Below are positions 7,081-13,586 of a stretch of 16,546 bases of DNA, piece after piece; the first letter of the stretch is position 1; the number at the start of each line of letters is the position of its first letter. Origin of the DNA: an uncultured Bacilli bacterium. Its GTDB lineage: Bacteria; Bacillota_I; Bacilli_A; RF39; UBA660. The notes beneath the pieces were generated by a model. It made no database searches. It saw nothing but the letters and a program-made list of their open reading frames with translations, and had not been told where the DNA came from. The stretch is from assembly GCA_947628685.1 (NCBI GenBank), contig CANRAT010000033.1, positions 1 to 16,546 of the forward strand, read 5' to 3'. The position numbers and the translations under genes were made by a program.

Positions 7081-9393
7081 CTAGTTATTAGTAATATTTT
7101 TTCTTATTATTTTTTTTAATTTTTTCCCTTTGTCATATTTTGTTTGAGGATCTATTTCTGCTTTCTTACTTCCTTTAAAGTCTGTGCCTGTAATCTGTAC
7201 TCCATCGAAACTACCTATTATTTTTGCATCGCATAACTTTGAATTGCTTAAATCTTTATCACATACTGTTTGAGGATCTATCTTTGCCCCCTTACTTCCT
7301 TTAAAGTCTGTGCCTGTAATCTTTGCTCCATCAAAATCGCCTATTATTTCTACATCGCATAACTTTGAATTTTTTAAATCTTGGCTATATACTGTTTGAG
7401 GATCTATCTTTGCTCCTTTACTTCCCGTAAAGTCTATTCCTTCAATCATTGCATCATCTAAACTACCTATTATTTCTACATCGCATAACTTTGAATTTCT
7501 TAAATCTTGGCTATATACTGTTTGAGGATCTATCTTTGCTCCCTTACTTCCTGTAAAGTCCGTGCCTGTAATCTTTGCTCTATCAAAATCGCCTATTATT
7601 TCTACATCACATAACTTTGAATTTCTTAAATCTTTGCTACATACTGTTTGAGGATTTATCTTTGCTCCTTTACTTCCTGTAAAGTCTGTACCAATAATAT
7701 TTACTCCATCGAAACTGCCTATTATTTCTACGCCACTTAACTTTGTATTATATAAATTTTTTTTAAATACTGTTTGAGGATTTATCTTTGCTCCTTTACT
7801 TCCCGTAAAGTCTGTCTCAATAATATTTGCTTCCTTATTTCCCATATAGTCTAATGGTGCAACATATACTCCATCTAAGCTACCTATTATTTCTGCATCA
7901 CATAACTTTGAACCAATTAAATTTCCATTATATACTTTTTGAGGATCTATCTTTGCTTCCTTACTTCCTGTAAAGTCTGTTCCAATAATACACGCTCCAT
8001 CGAAACTTCCTATTATTTCTGTATCACATAAATTTGCACTTTCTAAATTTTTGCCAAATACTGTTTGAGGATTTATCTTTGCCCCTTTACTTCCCGTAAA
8101 GTCTGTCCAATAGACTTTTGCTCCATCGAAACTTCCTATTATTTCTGCATCACATAACTTTGAACAACTTAAATCTTTGTTCCATACTTTTTGAGGATCT
8201 ATCTTTTCTCCCCTACTTCCTGTAAAGTCTGTACTATAAACTTTTGCTCCATCGAAACTTCCTATTATTTCTACTCCACATAACTTTGAACAACTTAAAG
8301 CTTTATCATATACTTTTTGAGGATTTATCTTTTTTGCTCCCTTACTTCCTGTAAAGTCTGTACCAATAATATTTACTCCATCGAAACTTCCTATTATTTC
8401 TGCATCACATAACTTTGAACCAAATAAATTTCTATTATGTACTTTTTGAGGATCTATTTTTGCTCCCTTACTTCCTGTAAAGTCTGTACCCATAATATTT
8501 CCTCCATTATTTCTCATATAGTCTAATGGTGCAACATATGCTCCATCTAAGCTACCTATTATTTCTGCATCACATAACTTTGAACCAATTAAATCTTTGT
8601 TAATTACTGTTTGAGGATTTATCTTTGCTCCCTTACTTCCTGTAAAGTCTGTACCAAAGACCCATGCTCTATCGAAACTACCTATTATTTCTACTCCACA
8701 TAACTTTGAATTTCTTAAATCTTGGCCATATACTGTTTGAGGATCTATCTTTGCTCCCCTACTTCCCGTAAAGTCTGTCTCAATAATATATGCTCCATCG
8801 AAACTACCTACTATTTCTGTGTCACATAATTTTGAACTTTTTAAATCTTTGTTAAGTACTGTTTGAGGGTCTATCTTTGCTCCTTTACTTCCCGTAAAGT
8901 CCGTGCCTTCAATCCGTACTCCAGATAAACTACCTATTATTTCAACGTTACATAACTTTGAACAACTTAAATCTTTGTCACGTATTATTTGAGGATTTAT
9001 CTTTGCTCCTTTACTTCCCGTAAAATTTGTACTATAAACTTTTGCTCCATCAAAACTGCCTATTATTTCTACTCCACATAACTTTGAATTTCTTAAATCT
9101 TTGTAATATACTGTTTGAGGATTTATTTTTATACCAGTTAAACCACTAAAATTTCTATCTTTAACATTTACATTATCAAATGAAATATTGCTGAAATCTA
9201 TTTTTTTATATATTTTTTTCCAATTATAAATAAACTCATAACAGTACCCCTCATTTGAAAATAAAAGCTCCTTAATTAAATTAGTATCTAATCCTTTAAA
9301 TGATATCTTTTTTTCTCCATTGTATGCTACTAATTGTTCATAAAAATAATTTTTTACTTTTTTAATAAATTCTTTACTATAATTTTTTTCCAT
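7081..9393 (-). CDS. Large pentapeptide-like repeat protein, paralog 1 (42-residue units)
   Basis: A 770-residue protein of unknown function without signal peptide or membrane segment, so probably cytoplasmic. A non-repetitive head (about 1-60, MEKNYSKEF...) leads into short pentapeptide-like turns (IDFSN, ISFDN) and then 15 tandem 42-residue units from residue 89 to 745, plus a partial sixteenth and a basic tail (KKLKKIIRK). The unit reads roughly KI(D/N)PQTV-x3-(D/N)L-x3-KLCDVEIIGSFDG-x5-TDFTGSKGA. Hydrophobic residues fall every five positions over much of it, as in the four-sided beta-helix of pentapeptide-repeat proteins; 42 residues would be about two coils (inference). Units 5 and 10 carry a 13-residue insertion. 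Start: GGAGG 5 nt upstream, and the paralog begins at the same motif. Known relatives include gyrase-protecting Qnr/MfpA, but nothing here shows that role. Confidence 0.85.
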   Translation of the reverse strand: MEKNYSKEFIKKVKNYFYEQLVAYNGEKKISFKGLDTNLIKELLFSNEGYCYEFIYNWKKIYKKIDFSNISFDNVNVKDRNFSGLTGIKINPQTVYYKDLRNSKLCGVEIIGSFDGAKVYSTNFTGSKGAKINPQIIRDKDLSCSKLCNVEIIGSLSGVRIEGTDFTGSKGAKIDPQTVLNKDLKSSKLCDTEIVGSFDGAYIIETDFTGSRGAKIDPQTVYGQDLRNSKLCGVEIIGSFDRAWVFGTDFTGSKGAKINPQTVINKDLIGSKLCDAEIIGSLDGAYVAPLDYMRNNGGNIMGTDFTGSKGAKIDPQKVHNRNLFGSKLCDAEIIGSFDGVNIIGTDFTGSKGAKKINPQKVYDKALSCSKLCGVEIIGSFDGAKVYSTDFTGSRGEKIDPQKVWNKDLSCSKLCDAEIIGSFDGAKVYWTDFTGSKGAKINPQTVFGKNLESANLCDTEIIGSFDGACIIGTDFTGSKEAKIDPQKVYNGNLIGSKLCDAEIIGSLDGVYVAPLDYMGNKEANIIETDFTGSKGAKINPQTVFKKNLYNTKLSGVEIIGSFDGVNIIGTDFTGSKGAKINPQTVCSKDLRNSKLCDVEIIGDFDRAKITGTDFTGSKGAKIDPQTVYSQDLRNSKLCDVEIIGSLDDAMIEGIDFTGSKGAKIDPQTVYSQDLKNSKLCDVEIIGDFDGAKITGTDFKGSKGAKIDPQTVCDKDLSNSKLCDAKIIGSFDGVQITGTDFKGSKKAEIDPQTKYDKGKKLKKIIRKNITNN
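7159..9129 (-). repeat. Tandem 126-bp coding repeat array, 15 units
   Basis: The phrase tgtttgagga and its context recur at 7141, 7267, 7393, 7519 and 7645, exactly 126 bp apart, and on to about 9114. Two units are 39 bp longer and one has an extra codon. All length changes are multiples of three, so the array is under coding selection. Confidence 0.95.
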
Positions 9394-9398
9394 AAAAA

Positions 9399-9403
9399 CC
9401 TCC
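9399..9403 (-). promoter_or_regulatory. Ribosome binding site of repeat-protein paralog 1
   Basis: GGAGG on the minus strand, 5 nt before the ATG at 9393. It sets the start at MEKNYSKEF, matching the N-terminus of the second paralog, instead of 18 nt upstream. Confidence 0.8.
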
Positions 9404-9429
9404 AACTCCAAACTTAATTATTAGTTACT

Positions 9430-9457
9430 AATCTAACATTAAAATCTTTAAAATCAA
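9430..9457 (-). promoter_or_regulatory. Duplicated promoter in front of paralog 1
   Basis: -35 TTGATT (9452-9457), 16-nt spacer, -10 TAGATT (9430-9435). It lies in sequence homologous to the promoter region of paralog 2, which has the same -35, a 17-nt spacer and TAGAAT. This copy has lost one spacer base and has a slightly poorer -10. The leader is about 30 nt. Confidence 0.55.
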
Positions 9458-9473
9458 TACTTATTTACTTTTT

Positions 9474-9508
9474 CTATTTAAGTTTTAATGCTTTATTATT
9501 TTGTATTA
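9474..9508 (-). pseudogene. Remnant of the metallophosphoesterase 3' end
   Basis: Read on the minus strand, this encodes NNKALKLK followed by TAG, matching the last codons (NSKVLKLK, TAG) of the metallophosphoesterase gene at 11489. Nothing upstream continues the homology, so it is a leftover of a tandem duplication, not a gene. Confidence 0.8.
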
Positions 9509-9509
9509 T

Positions 9510-9545
9510 AAAAACTAAAAAGAGACGATTGATATAATCAATCTC
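9510..9545 (-). terminator. Intrinsic terminator of repeat-protein paralog 2
   Basis: A stem GATTGAT/ATCAATC (9527-9533 and 9537-9543) extended by GA/TC across a small bulge is followed on the minus strand by CTCTTTTTAGTTTTT. It lies about 45 nt past the stop codon. The 9546-9589 tail holds nothing else recognisable. Confidence 0.7.
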
Positions 9546-9589
9546 AAAATATCTTTATTACTATAACTTATAAATTTATATAGAGTTTA

Positions 9590-11347
9590 TTACATTCTCT
9601 TAGGAATACTTTTCTTTATTATTTTCTTTGCTTCTTCTACGTAATCAACACCATAAAAATAATATTGATTTTCTGTAAAGACTGTGCTACCAACATGTTC
9701 CTCATCTAAACCTCTTACTATTTCTGCATCACATAACTTTGAAGCTCTTAAATTTTTGGCATATATTTTTTGAGGATCTATCTTTGCTCCTTTACTTCCT
9801 GTAAAGTCTGTATCATAAGTACCTACACCGTCTAAACTTCCTACTATTTCTGCATCACATAGCTTTGAATGCATTAAACTTTTTTCATATATTTTTTGAG
9901 GATTTATCTTTGCTCCTTTACTTCCTGTAAAATCTGTGCTGTAAATCCTTACTCCATTGAAACTACCTATTATTTCTGCATCACATAACTTTGAATTTCT
10001 TAAATTTTTGGCATATATTTTTTGAGGATCTATCTTTGCTCCTTTACTTCCCGTAAAGTCTATTCCTTCAATATCTACTTCATCGAAACTTCCTATTATT
10101 TCTACATCACATAACTTTGCACCTTTTAAACTTTTGGCATATATTTTTTGAGGATCTATCTTTGCTCCCTTACTTCCCGTAAAGTCAGCTCCTTCAATCT
10201 TTACTCCATCTAAGCTACCTATTATTTCTACATCACATAACTTTGAATTTCTTAAATTTTTGGCATATATTTTTTGAGGATTTATCTTTGCTCCTTTACT
10301 TCCCGTAAAGTCTGTTTCAACGACACATACTCCATCTAAGCTACCTATTATTTCTGTGTCACATAAATTTGAATATTTTAAATTTTCGTCATATATTTTT
10401 TGGGGATTTATCTTTGCTCTCCTACTTCCCGTAAAGTCTGTTCCACCGATCTTTACTCCATCTAAGCTACCTATTATTTCTACATCACATAACTTTGAAC
10501 GCCTTAAATCCTCATCATACACTTTTTGAGGATTTATCCTTGCTCCTTTACTTCCTGTAAAGTCTGCTCCTTCAATCTTTACTCCATCTAAGCTACCTAT
10601 TATTTCTACGCCGTATAGCTTTGCATAACTTAAATTTTTTTCACGTATTATTTGGGGATTTATTTTTTCTGCTCCTTTACTTCCTGTAAAGTCTGTACCA
10701 CTGATCCATACTTCATCTAAGCTACCTATTATTTCTGCATCGCATAACTTTGCACTTTCTAAATTTTTGCCAAATACTGTTTGAGGATTTATCTTTGCCC
10801 CTTTACTTCCCGTAAAGTCTGTTCCAGTAATATTTGCTCCATCTAAACTTCCTATTATTTCTGCATCGCATAATTTTGAATTGCTTAAATCTTTGTAATA
10901 TTTTATATAGGATTTATTTGCATCTTCTTTACATAATGTTTGAGGATTTATCTTTGCTCCTTTACTTCCTGTAAAGTCTGTACCACTAATATTTGCCCCA
11001 TCTAAACTCCCTATTATTTCTACTCCACATAACTTTGCACCTCCTAAATTTTTGCCATATACTGTTTGAGGATCTATCTTTATACCGCTTAAGCGACTAA
11101 AATCAATATCGTTAACAGCTACATGGTCAAATGAAACATTACTAAAATCTATTTTTCTATATATATATTCCTTATCTTTATCAAAAAAATAAACCGGAAG
11201 TGCAGTTTCGTCAAATAAAATCTTCTTAATTAAATCAGAATTTAATCCTTTTAATAATATCTTTTTTTCTCCATAGTATGACTCTACTTGTTCATAAAAA
11301 TAATCTTTTACTTTTTTAATAAATTCTTTACTATAATCTTTTTCCAT
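9590..11347 (-). CDS. Large pentapeptide-like repeat protein, paralog 2 (42-residue units)
   Basis: A 585-residue paralog of the gene at 7081-9393. The head (MEKDYSKEFIKKVKDYFYEQ, about 1-60) is clearly homologous, then IDFSN/VSFDH turns and ten regular units from residue 90 to 521. A degenerate eleventh unit and a basic C-terminus (KKIIKKSIPKRM) close it. Unit 2 has an 11-residue insertion (EDANKSYIKYY area) and unit 3 one extra residue. The unit cysteine (KLC) is kept in nearly all units; unit 4 has KLY. No export signal is seen. The start at 11347 matches paralog 1, but the ribosome site is weaker (GTGAGA region) and the leader longer. It sits directly downstream of the metallophosphoesterase gene, with no clear terminator between them, so partial cotranscription is possible. 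Function unknown. Confidence 0.85.
   Translation of the reverse strand: MEKDYSKEFIKKVKDYFYEQVESYYGEKKILLKGLNSDLIKKILFDETALPVYFFDKDKEYIYRKIDFSNVSFDHVAVNDIDFSRLSGIKIDPQTVYGKNLGGAKLCGVEIIGSLDGANISGTDFTGSKGAKINPQTLCKEDANKSYIKYYKDLSNSKLCDAEIIGSLDGANITGTDFTGSKGAKINPQTVFGKNLESAKLCDAEIIGSLDEVWISGTDFTGSKGAEKINPQIIREKNLSYAKLYGVEIIGSLDGVKIEGADFTGSKGARINPQKVYDEDLRRSKLCDVEIIGSLDGVKIGGTDFTGSRRAKINPQKIYDENLKYSNLCDTEIIGSLDGVCVVETDFTGSKGAKINPQKIYAKNLRNSKLCDVEIIGSLDGVKIEGADFTGSKGAKIDPQKIYAKSLKGAKLCDVEIIGSFDEVDIEGIDFTGSKGAKIDPQKIYAKNLRNSKLCDAEIIGSFNGVRIYSTDFTGSKGAKINPQKIYEKSLMHSKLCDAEIVGSLDGVGTYDTDFTGSKGAKIDPQKIYAKNLRASKLCDAEIVRGLDEEHVGSTVFTENQYYFYGVDYVEEAKKIIKKSIPKRM
9670..11080 (-). repeat. Tandem 126-bp coding repeat array, 10 regular units plus a degenerate one
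   Basis: Same unit as in paralog 1. Here the third codon block reads mostly PQKIY instead of PQTVY, so this array has partly homogenised on its own. The last unit (below 9785) decays after KLCDAEIV. Confidence 0.9.
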
Positions 11348-11388
11348 AAAAATCTCACATTCCTTTCAATTCGTCAAAGGCACACTAT

Positions 11389-11416
11389 AGTCATGAAAAA
11401 GGCTATTTTTCAGACT
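11389..11416 (-). promoter_or_regulatory. Hairpin in the leader of paralog 2
   Basis: AGTCATGAAAAA/TTTTTCAGACT forms an 11-bp stem with one bulged base and a 5-nt loop. It is not followed by a U-tract, so it is not an obvious terminator. It lies in a stretch of about 70 bp (11352-11424) that is absent from the leader of paralog 1. Its role is unknown; RNA stability or regulation is conceivable. Confidence 0.45.
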
Positions 11417-11424
11417 AACACTAA

Positions 11425-11531
11425 CCTTCAAACTTAAGTTACTATTCTAACATTTAAAATCTTTAAAATCAATACTTATTTACTTTTTCTATTTAAGTTT
11501 TAATACTTTACTATTAGAACTATTTGTATTA
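11425..11531 (-). repeat. Copy B of the duplicated flank (matches 9411-9508)
   Basis: Contains the last codons and stop of the metallophosphoesterase gene and the promoter of paralog 2. Because the intact gene is here, this is presumably the original and 9411-9508 the copy. Confidence 0.9.
11444..11472 (-). promoter_or_regulatory. SigmaA-type promoter of paralog 2
   Basis: -35 TTGATT (11467-11472), 17-nt spacer, -10 TAGAAT (11444-11449). Transcription would start near 11437, giving a leader of about 90 nt that includes the hairpin at 11389-11416. Confidence 0.6.
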
Positions 11532-12493
11532 GTTCTATCTTCCTCATTTAATATATTTATAGAATTAATACTTGTATTTTTATATAATTCATACTGTAAT
11601 TCATTTGTTTTATACATAGAATCATTAATAAAACTATATGTTTCAAAATTAACTAATTTAAAGAATCCATTTATAAATGAAATTTCTGCTTTAATTATTG
11701 CAATTTGTCTTATCTTTCCACTACCATTAATACCATTAAATGATGGTAGATAAACCGATAAATTACCATTCATATTATTTATAAATTTCATTTCATGTGT
11801 ATGACCATATAATCTAAATCTATTGTTTTCTTTAATCTTAACATTTAATTTTGGAATATCATGTATAATCATCATTGAATCATTTTTTATATTCAATATA
11901 CCATATTTATATCCTATAGGTATCAAATCTGGTCTTTTTCTTTCAAGTGATGATATAACATCTATTCCGTTTGAAGTTAAAATATTATAATCATGATTAC
12001 CTAGTACTATAAAATTTAAAATATTTTTATCAAATGGATATTTTTTTAATGCATAATCAACTTGAGCCTCGCCTATTACTTTCTTTTCTCCTGAGCCTGA
12101 TAGTTCTCCATCAAAAAAATCTCCACCATTTATAATTATATTAATTCCTTCTTTAGCGCAAAAATTATAAACACTATCAACTAAATCTAATCTATCGTTA
12201 TTATTTCCTAGGTGCAAATCAGACATAAAAACAGTTTTAAATGTAATATCTTTTGGACTAGTTATTATTGTACAAGTATTTGGTTCCTTATCAGTTAAAT
12301 TTATTTCTTTTATTAATTTATAAACTATATCTCCATTATAATAATATTTCTTTTCAAAATTATAACCTTTGTCTTTTAATAAACTTATCCTATAAAGTAT
12401 TTGTTTATTTGATAATCCTAAGGCCTTTGATATTTCACATACACTAGTGCCTATAGCTGTCATATCTAATATAATTTTATTTATCTCTTGCAT
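11489..12493 (-). CDS. Helix-turn-helix / calcineurin-like metallophosphoesterase fusion
   Basis: A 334-residue protein with an N-terminal winged-helix-like segment (about 1-45; SVCEISKALGLSNKQILYRI reads as a helix-turn-helix) followed by a calcineurin-type metallophosphoesterase domain (about 85-265). All metal-binding motifs are present: D92-x-H94 (SDLHLG), GGDFFDG with D125, GNHD with N166/H167, H211 (IIHD) and GHTH (H231, H233). The enzyme should therefore be active with two metal ions; substrate unknown. The C-terminal 65 residues are polar and unassigned. ATG at 12493 is preferred because AGGGTGAG lies just upstream; a GTG at 12502 overlaps that site. No hairpin terminator follows, and the repeat-protein promoter begins 17 nt before the stop codon ends. 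The DNA-binding role of the HTH is inference. Confidence 0.85.
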   Translation of the reverse strand: MQEINKIILDMTAIGTSVCEISKALGLSNKQILYRISLLKDKGYNFEKKYYYNGDIVYKLIKEINLTDKEPNTCTIITSPKDITFKTVFMSDLHLGNNNDRLDLVDSVYNFCAKEGINIIINGGDFFDGELSGSGEKKVIGEAQVDYALKKYPFDKNILNFIVLGNHDYNILTSNGIDVISSLERKRPDLIPIGYKYGILNIKNDSMMIIHDIPKLNVKIKENNRFRLYGHTHEMKFINNMNGNLSVYLPSFNGINGSGKIRQIAIIKAEISFINGFFKLVNFETYSFINDSMYKTNELQYELYKNTSINSINILNEEDRTNTNSSNSKVLKLK

Positions 12494-12513
12494 TAAACTC
12501 ACCCTAGTCAGTT

Positions 12514-12542
12514 ATACTATCATATAATCCTTGTTAAGTCAA
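12514..12542 (-). promoter_or_regulatory. Putative promoter of the metallophosphoesterase gene
   Basis: -35 TTGACT (12537-12542), 17-nt spacer, -10 TAGTAT (12514-12519). A better -10 hexamer, TATAAC, overlaps it at 12511-12516 but with a 20-nt spacer. It lies right after the gap terminator. Confidence 0.5.
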
Positions 12543-12544
12543 TT

Positions 12545-12573
12545 AAAATAGAAAAAGTGAGTTATCTCACTTT
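12545..12573 (-). terminator. Intrinsic terminator of gap
   Basis: Stem AAAGTGAG/CTCACTTT (12554-12561 and 12566-12573) with a 4-nt loop, followed on the minus strand by TTTCTATTTTAATT. The TGA stop codon of gap (12567-12569) lies inside the stem. Confidence 0.85.
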
Positions 12574-13574
12574 AAATTACCAAAATATTTAGCAGTTCTT
12601 ACCATTTGTGCGGAATAACCCATTTCATTATCGTACCAAGCAATTATTTTTACTAATTGCTTTCCATCTACTTCAACTACTTTAGTAAGTTCTCCATCTA
12701 CAAGTCCTCCAAGATAAGAACCTTTAATATCACTTGATACAATAGGGTCCATAGTAAGTTTAATTGTTTCATTAGAATTATCTATGAAAAGTTTATTGAT
12801 TTCTTCTTCTGTAGTATTTCTTTTAAGTTCAAGAGTTAAATCTATTACAGAACCTGTTGTAACAGGAACTCTTAATGCCCCACCATCTAGTTTACCTTTT
12901 AATGATGGTATTACAAGTCCTATCGCACTTGCCGCACCTGTTGATGTTGGAACTATATTTGATGCGCATGCTCTACCACGGCGTGCTTTTATACCTTTTT
13001 TATGGGCAATATCAAGTGTTGCTTGATCATTTGTATATGCGTGTACAGTAGTCATAAATCCTTTTTCTATTCCTATATTTTTTTCTATTATATTAAGTAC
13101 AGGAGCTAGGCAATTTGTTGTACAAGATGCTGTACTTATAACTTGCTCACTTCCATCTAGTGTATTTTCATTAACATTATATACAATTGTTTTTAAATCA
13201 CCTTTAGCAGGCGCACTTATTATAACTTTTTTGGCTCCTGCATTTATATGAGCATAAGCCTTATCTTTATCTGTAAAATGTCCTGTACATTCAAATACTT
13301 CATCTATATTAAGTTCACCCCATGGTAAATTATTTGGGTCAGTCTCGCTATATACTCTAATTTTTCTTCCATCAACTATTATAGAATTTTCATCAGAACT
13401 TATAGAATCTAATTTATAATTACCATGACTTGTATCATATTTAAGTAAATATGCGAGTTGTTCTGCATCCGTTAAATCATTAATTGCTACTACTTCAAAA
13501 GTAGGATCTTCCTCCATTATTCTAAATATTAACCTTCCTATTCTTCCAAATCCATTAATTGCTACTCTTATCAT
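12567..13574 (-). CDS. gap: Glyceraldehyde-3-phosphate dehydrogenase (NAD-type)
   Basis: Glycolytic enzyme that oxidises and phosphorylates glyceraldehyde-3-phosphate to 1,3-bisphosphoglycerate; cytoplasmic tetramer in the family. The 335-residue length is standard. Seen: Rossmann motif INGFGRIGR at the N-terminus, the NAD-selecting ND(33)L after the second strand, catalytic C151 in STASCTTNCLAP, H178 in TTVHAYTNDQ, and the C-terminal WYDNEMGYS motif. AAGGAGG lies 7 nt before the ATG. The start is 12 nt after the nucleoside kinase stop codon and the ribosome site overlaps that stop, so the two genes form an operon read from the promoter near 15290. The usual pgk/tpiA neighbours are absent from this side. 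Confidence 0.98.
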   Translation of the reverse strand: MIRVAINGFGRIGRLIFRIMEEDPTFEVVAINDLTDAEQLAYLLKYDTSHGNYKLDSISSDENSIIVDGRKIRVYSETDPNNLPWGELNIDEVFECTGHFTDKDKAYAHINAGAKKVIISAPAKGDLKTIVYNVNENTLDGSEQVISTASCTTNCLAPVLNIIEKNIGIEKGFMTTVHAYTNDQATLDIAHKKGIKARRGRACASNIVPTSTGAASAIGLVIPSLKGKLDGGALRVPVTTGSVIDLTLELKRNTTEEEINKLFIDNSNETIKLTMDPIVSSDIKGSYLGGLVDGELTKVVEVDGKQLVKIIAWYDNEMGYSAQMVRTAKYFGNLK

Positions 13575-13586
13575 TATAATTCCTCC

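Larger units (their letters stand above)
9411..9508 (-). repeat. Copy A of a duplicated flank (matches 11425-11531)
   Basis: This intergenic stretch repeats the region spanning the end of the metallophosphoesterase gene and the promoter of paralog 2. The core 9440-9489 is identical over 50 nt to 11455-11504, flanked by near matches and small gaps. Similarity ends just before the terminator of paralog 2. Confidence 0.9.

Noticed and set aside
7081..9393. Gyrase-protection (Qnr/MfpA-like) role for the repeat proteins because topA is adjacent
   Set aside because: The unit differs from the Qnr pentapeptide pattern and the size is several times larger; neighbourhood alone is not evidence, since topA has its own promoter and is separated by a terminator.
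7159..11080. Regular 126-bp repetition that could suggest a CRISPR or satellite array
   Set aside because: The repeats are much longer than CRISPR repeats, have no unique spacers, and keep an open frame with length changes only in multiples of three; they are coding repeats.
12784..13026. Open frame on the plus strand inside gap
   Set aside because: Antisense to conserved GAPDH sequence; no start signals.
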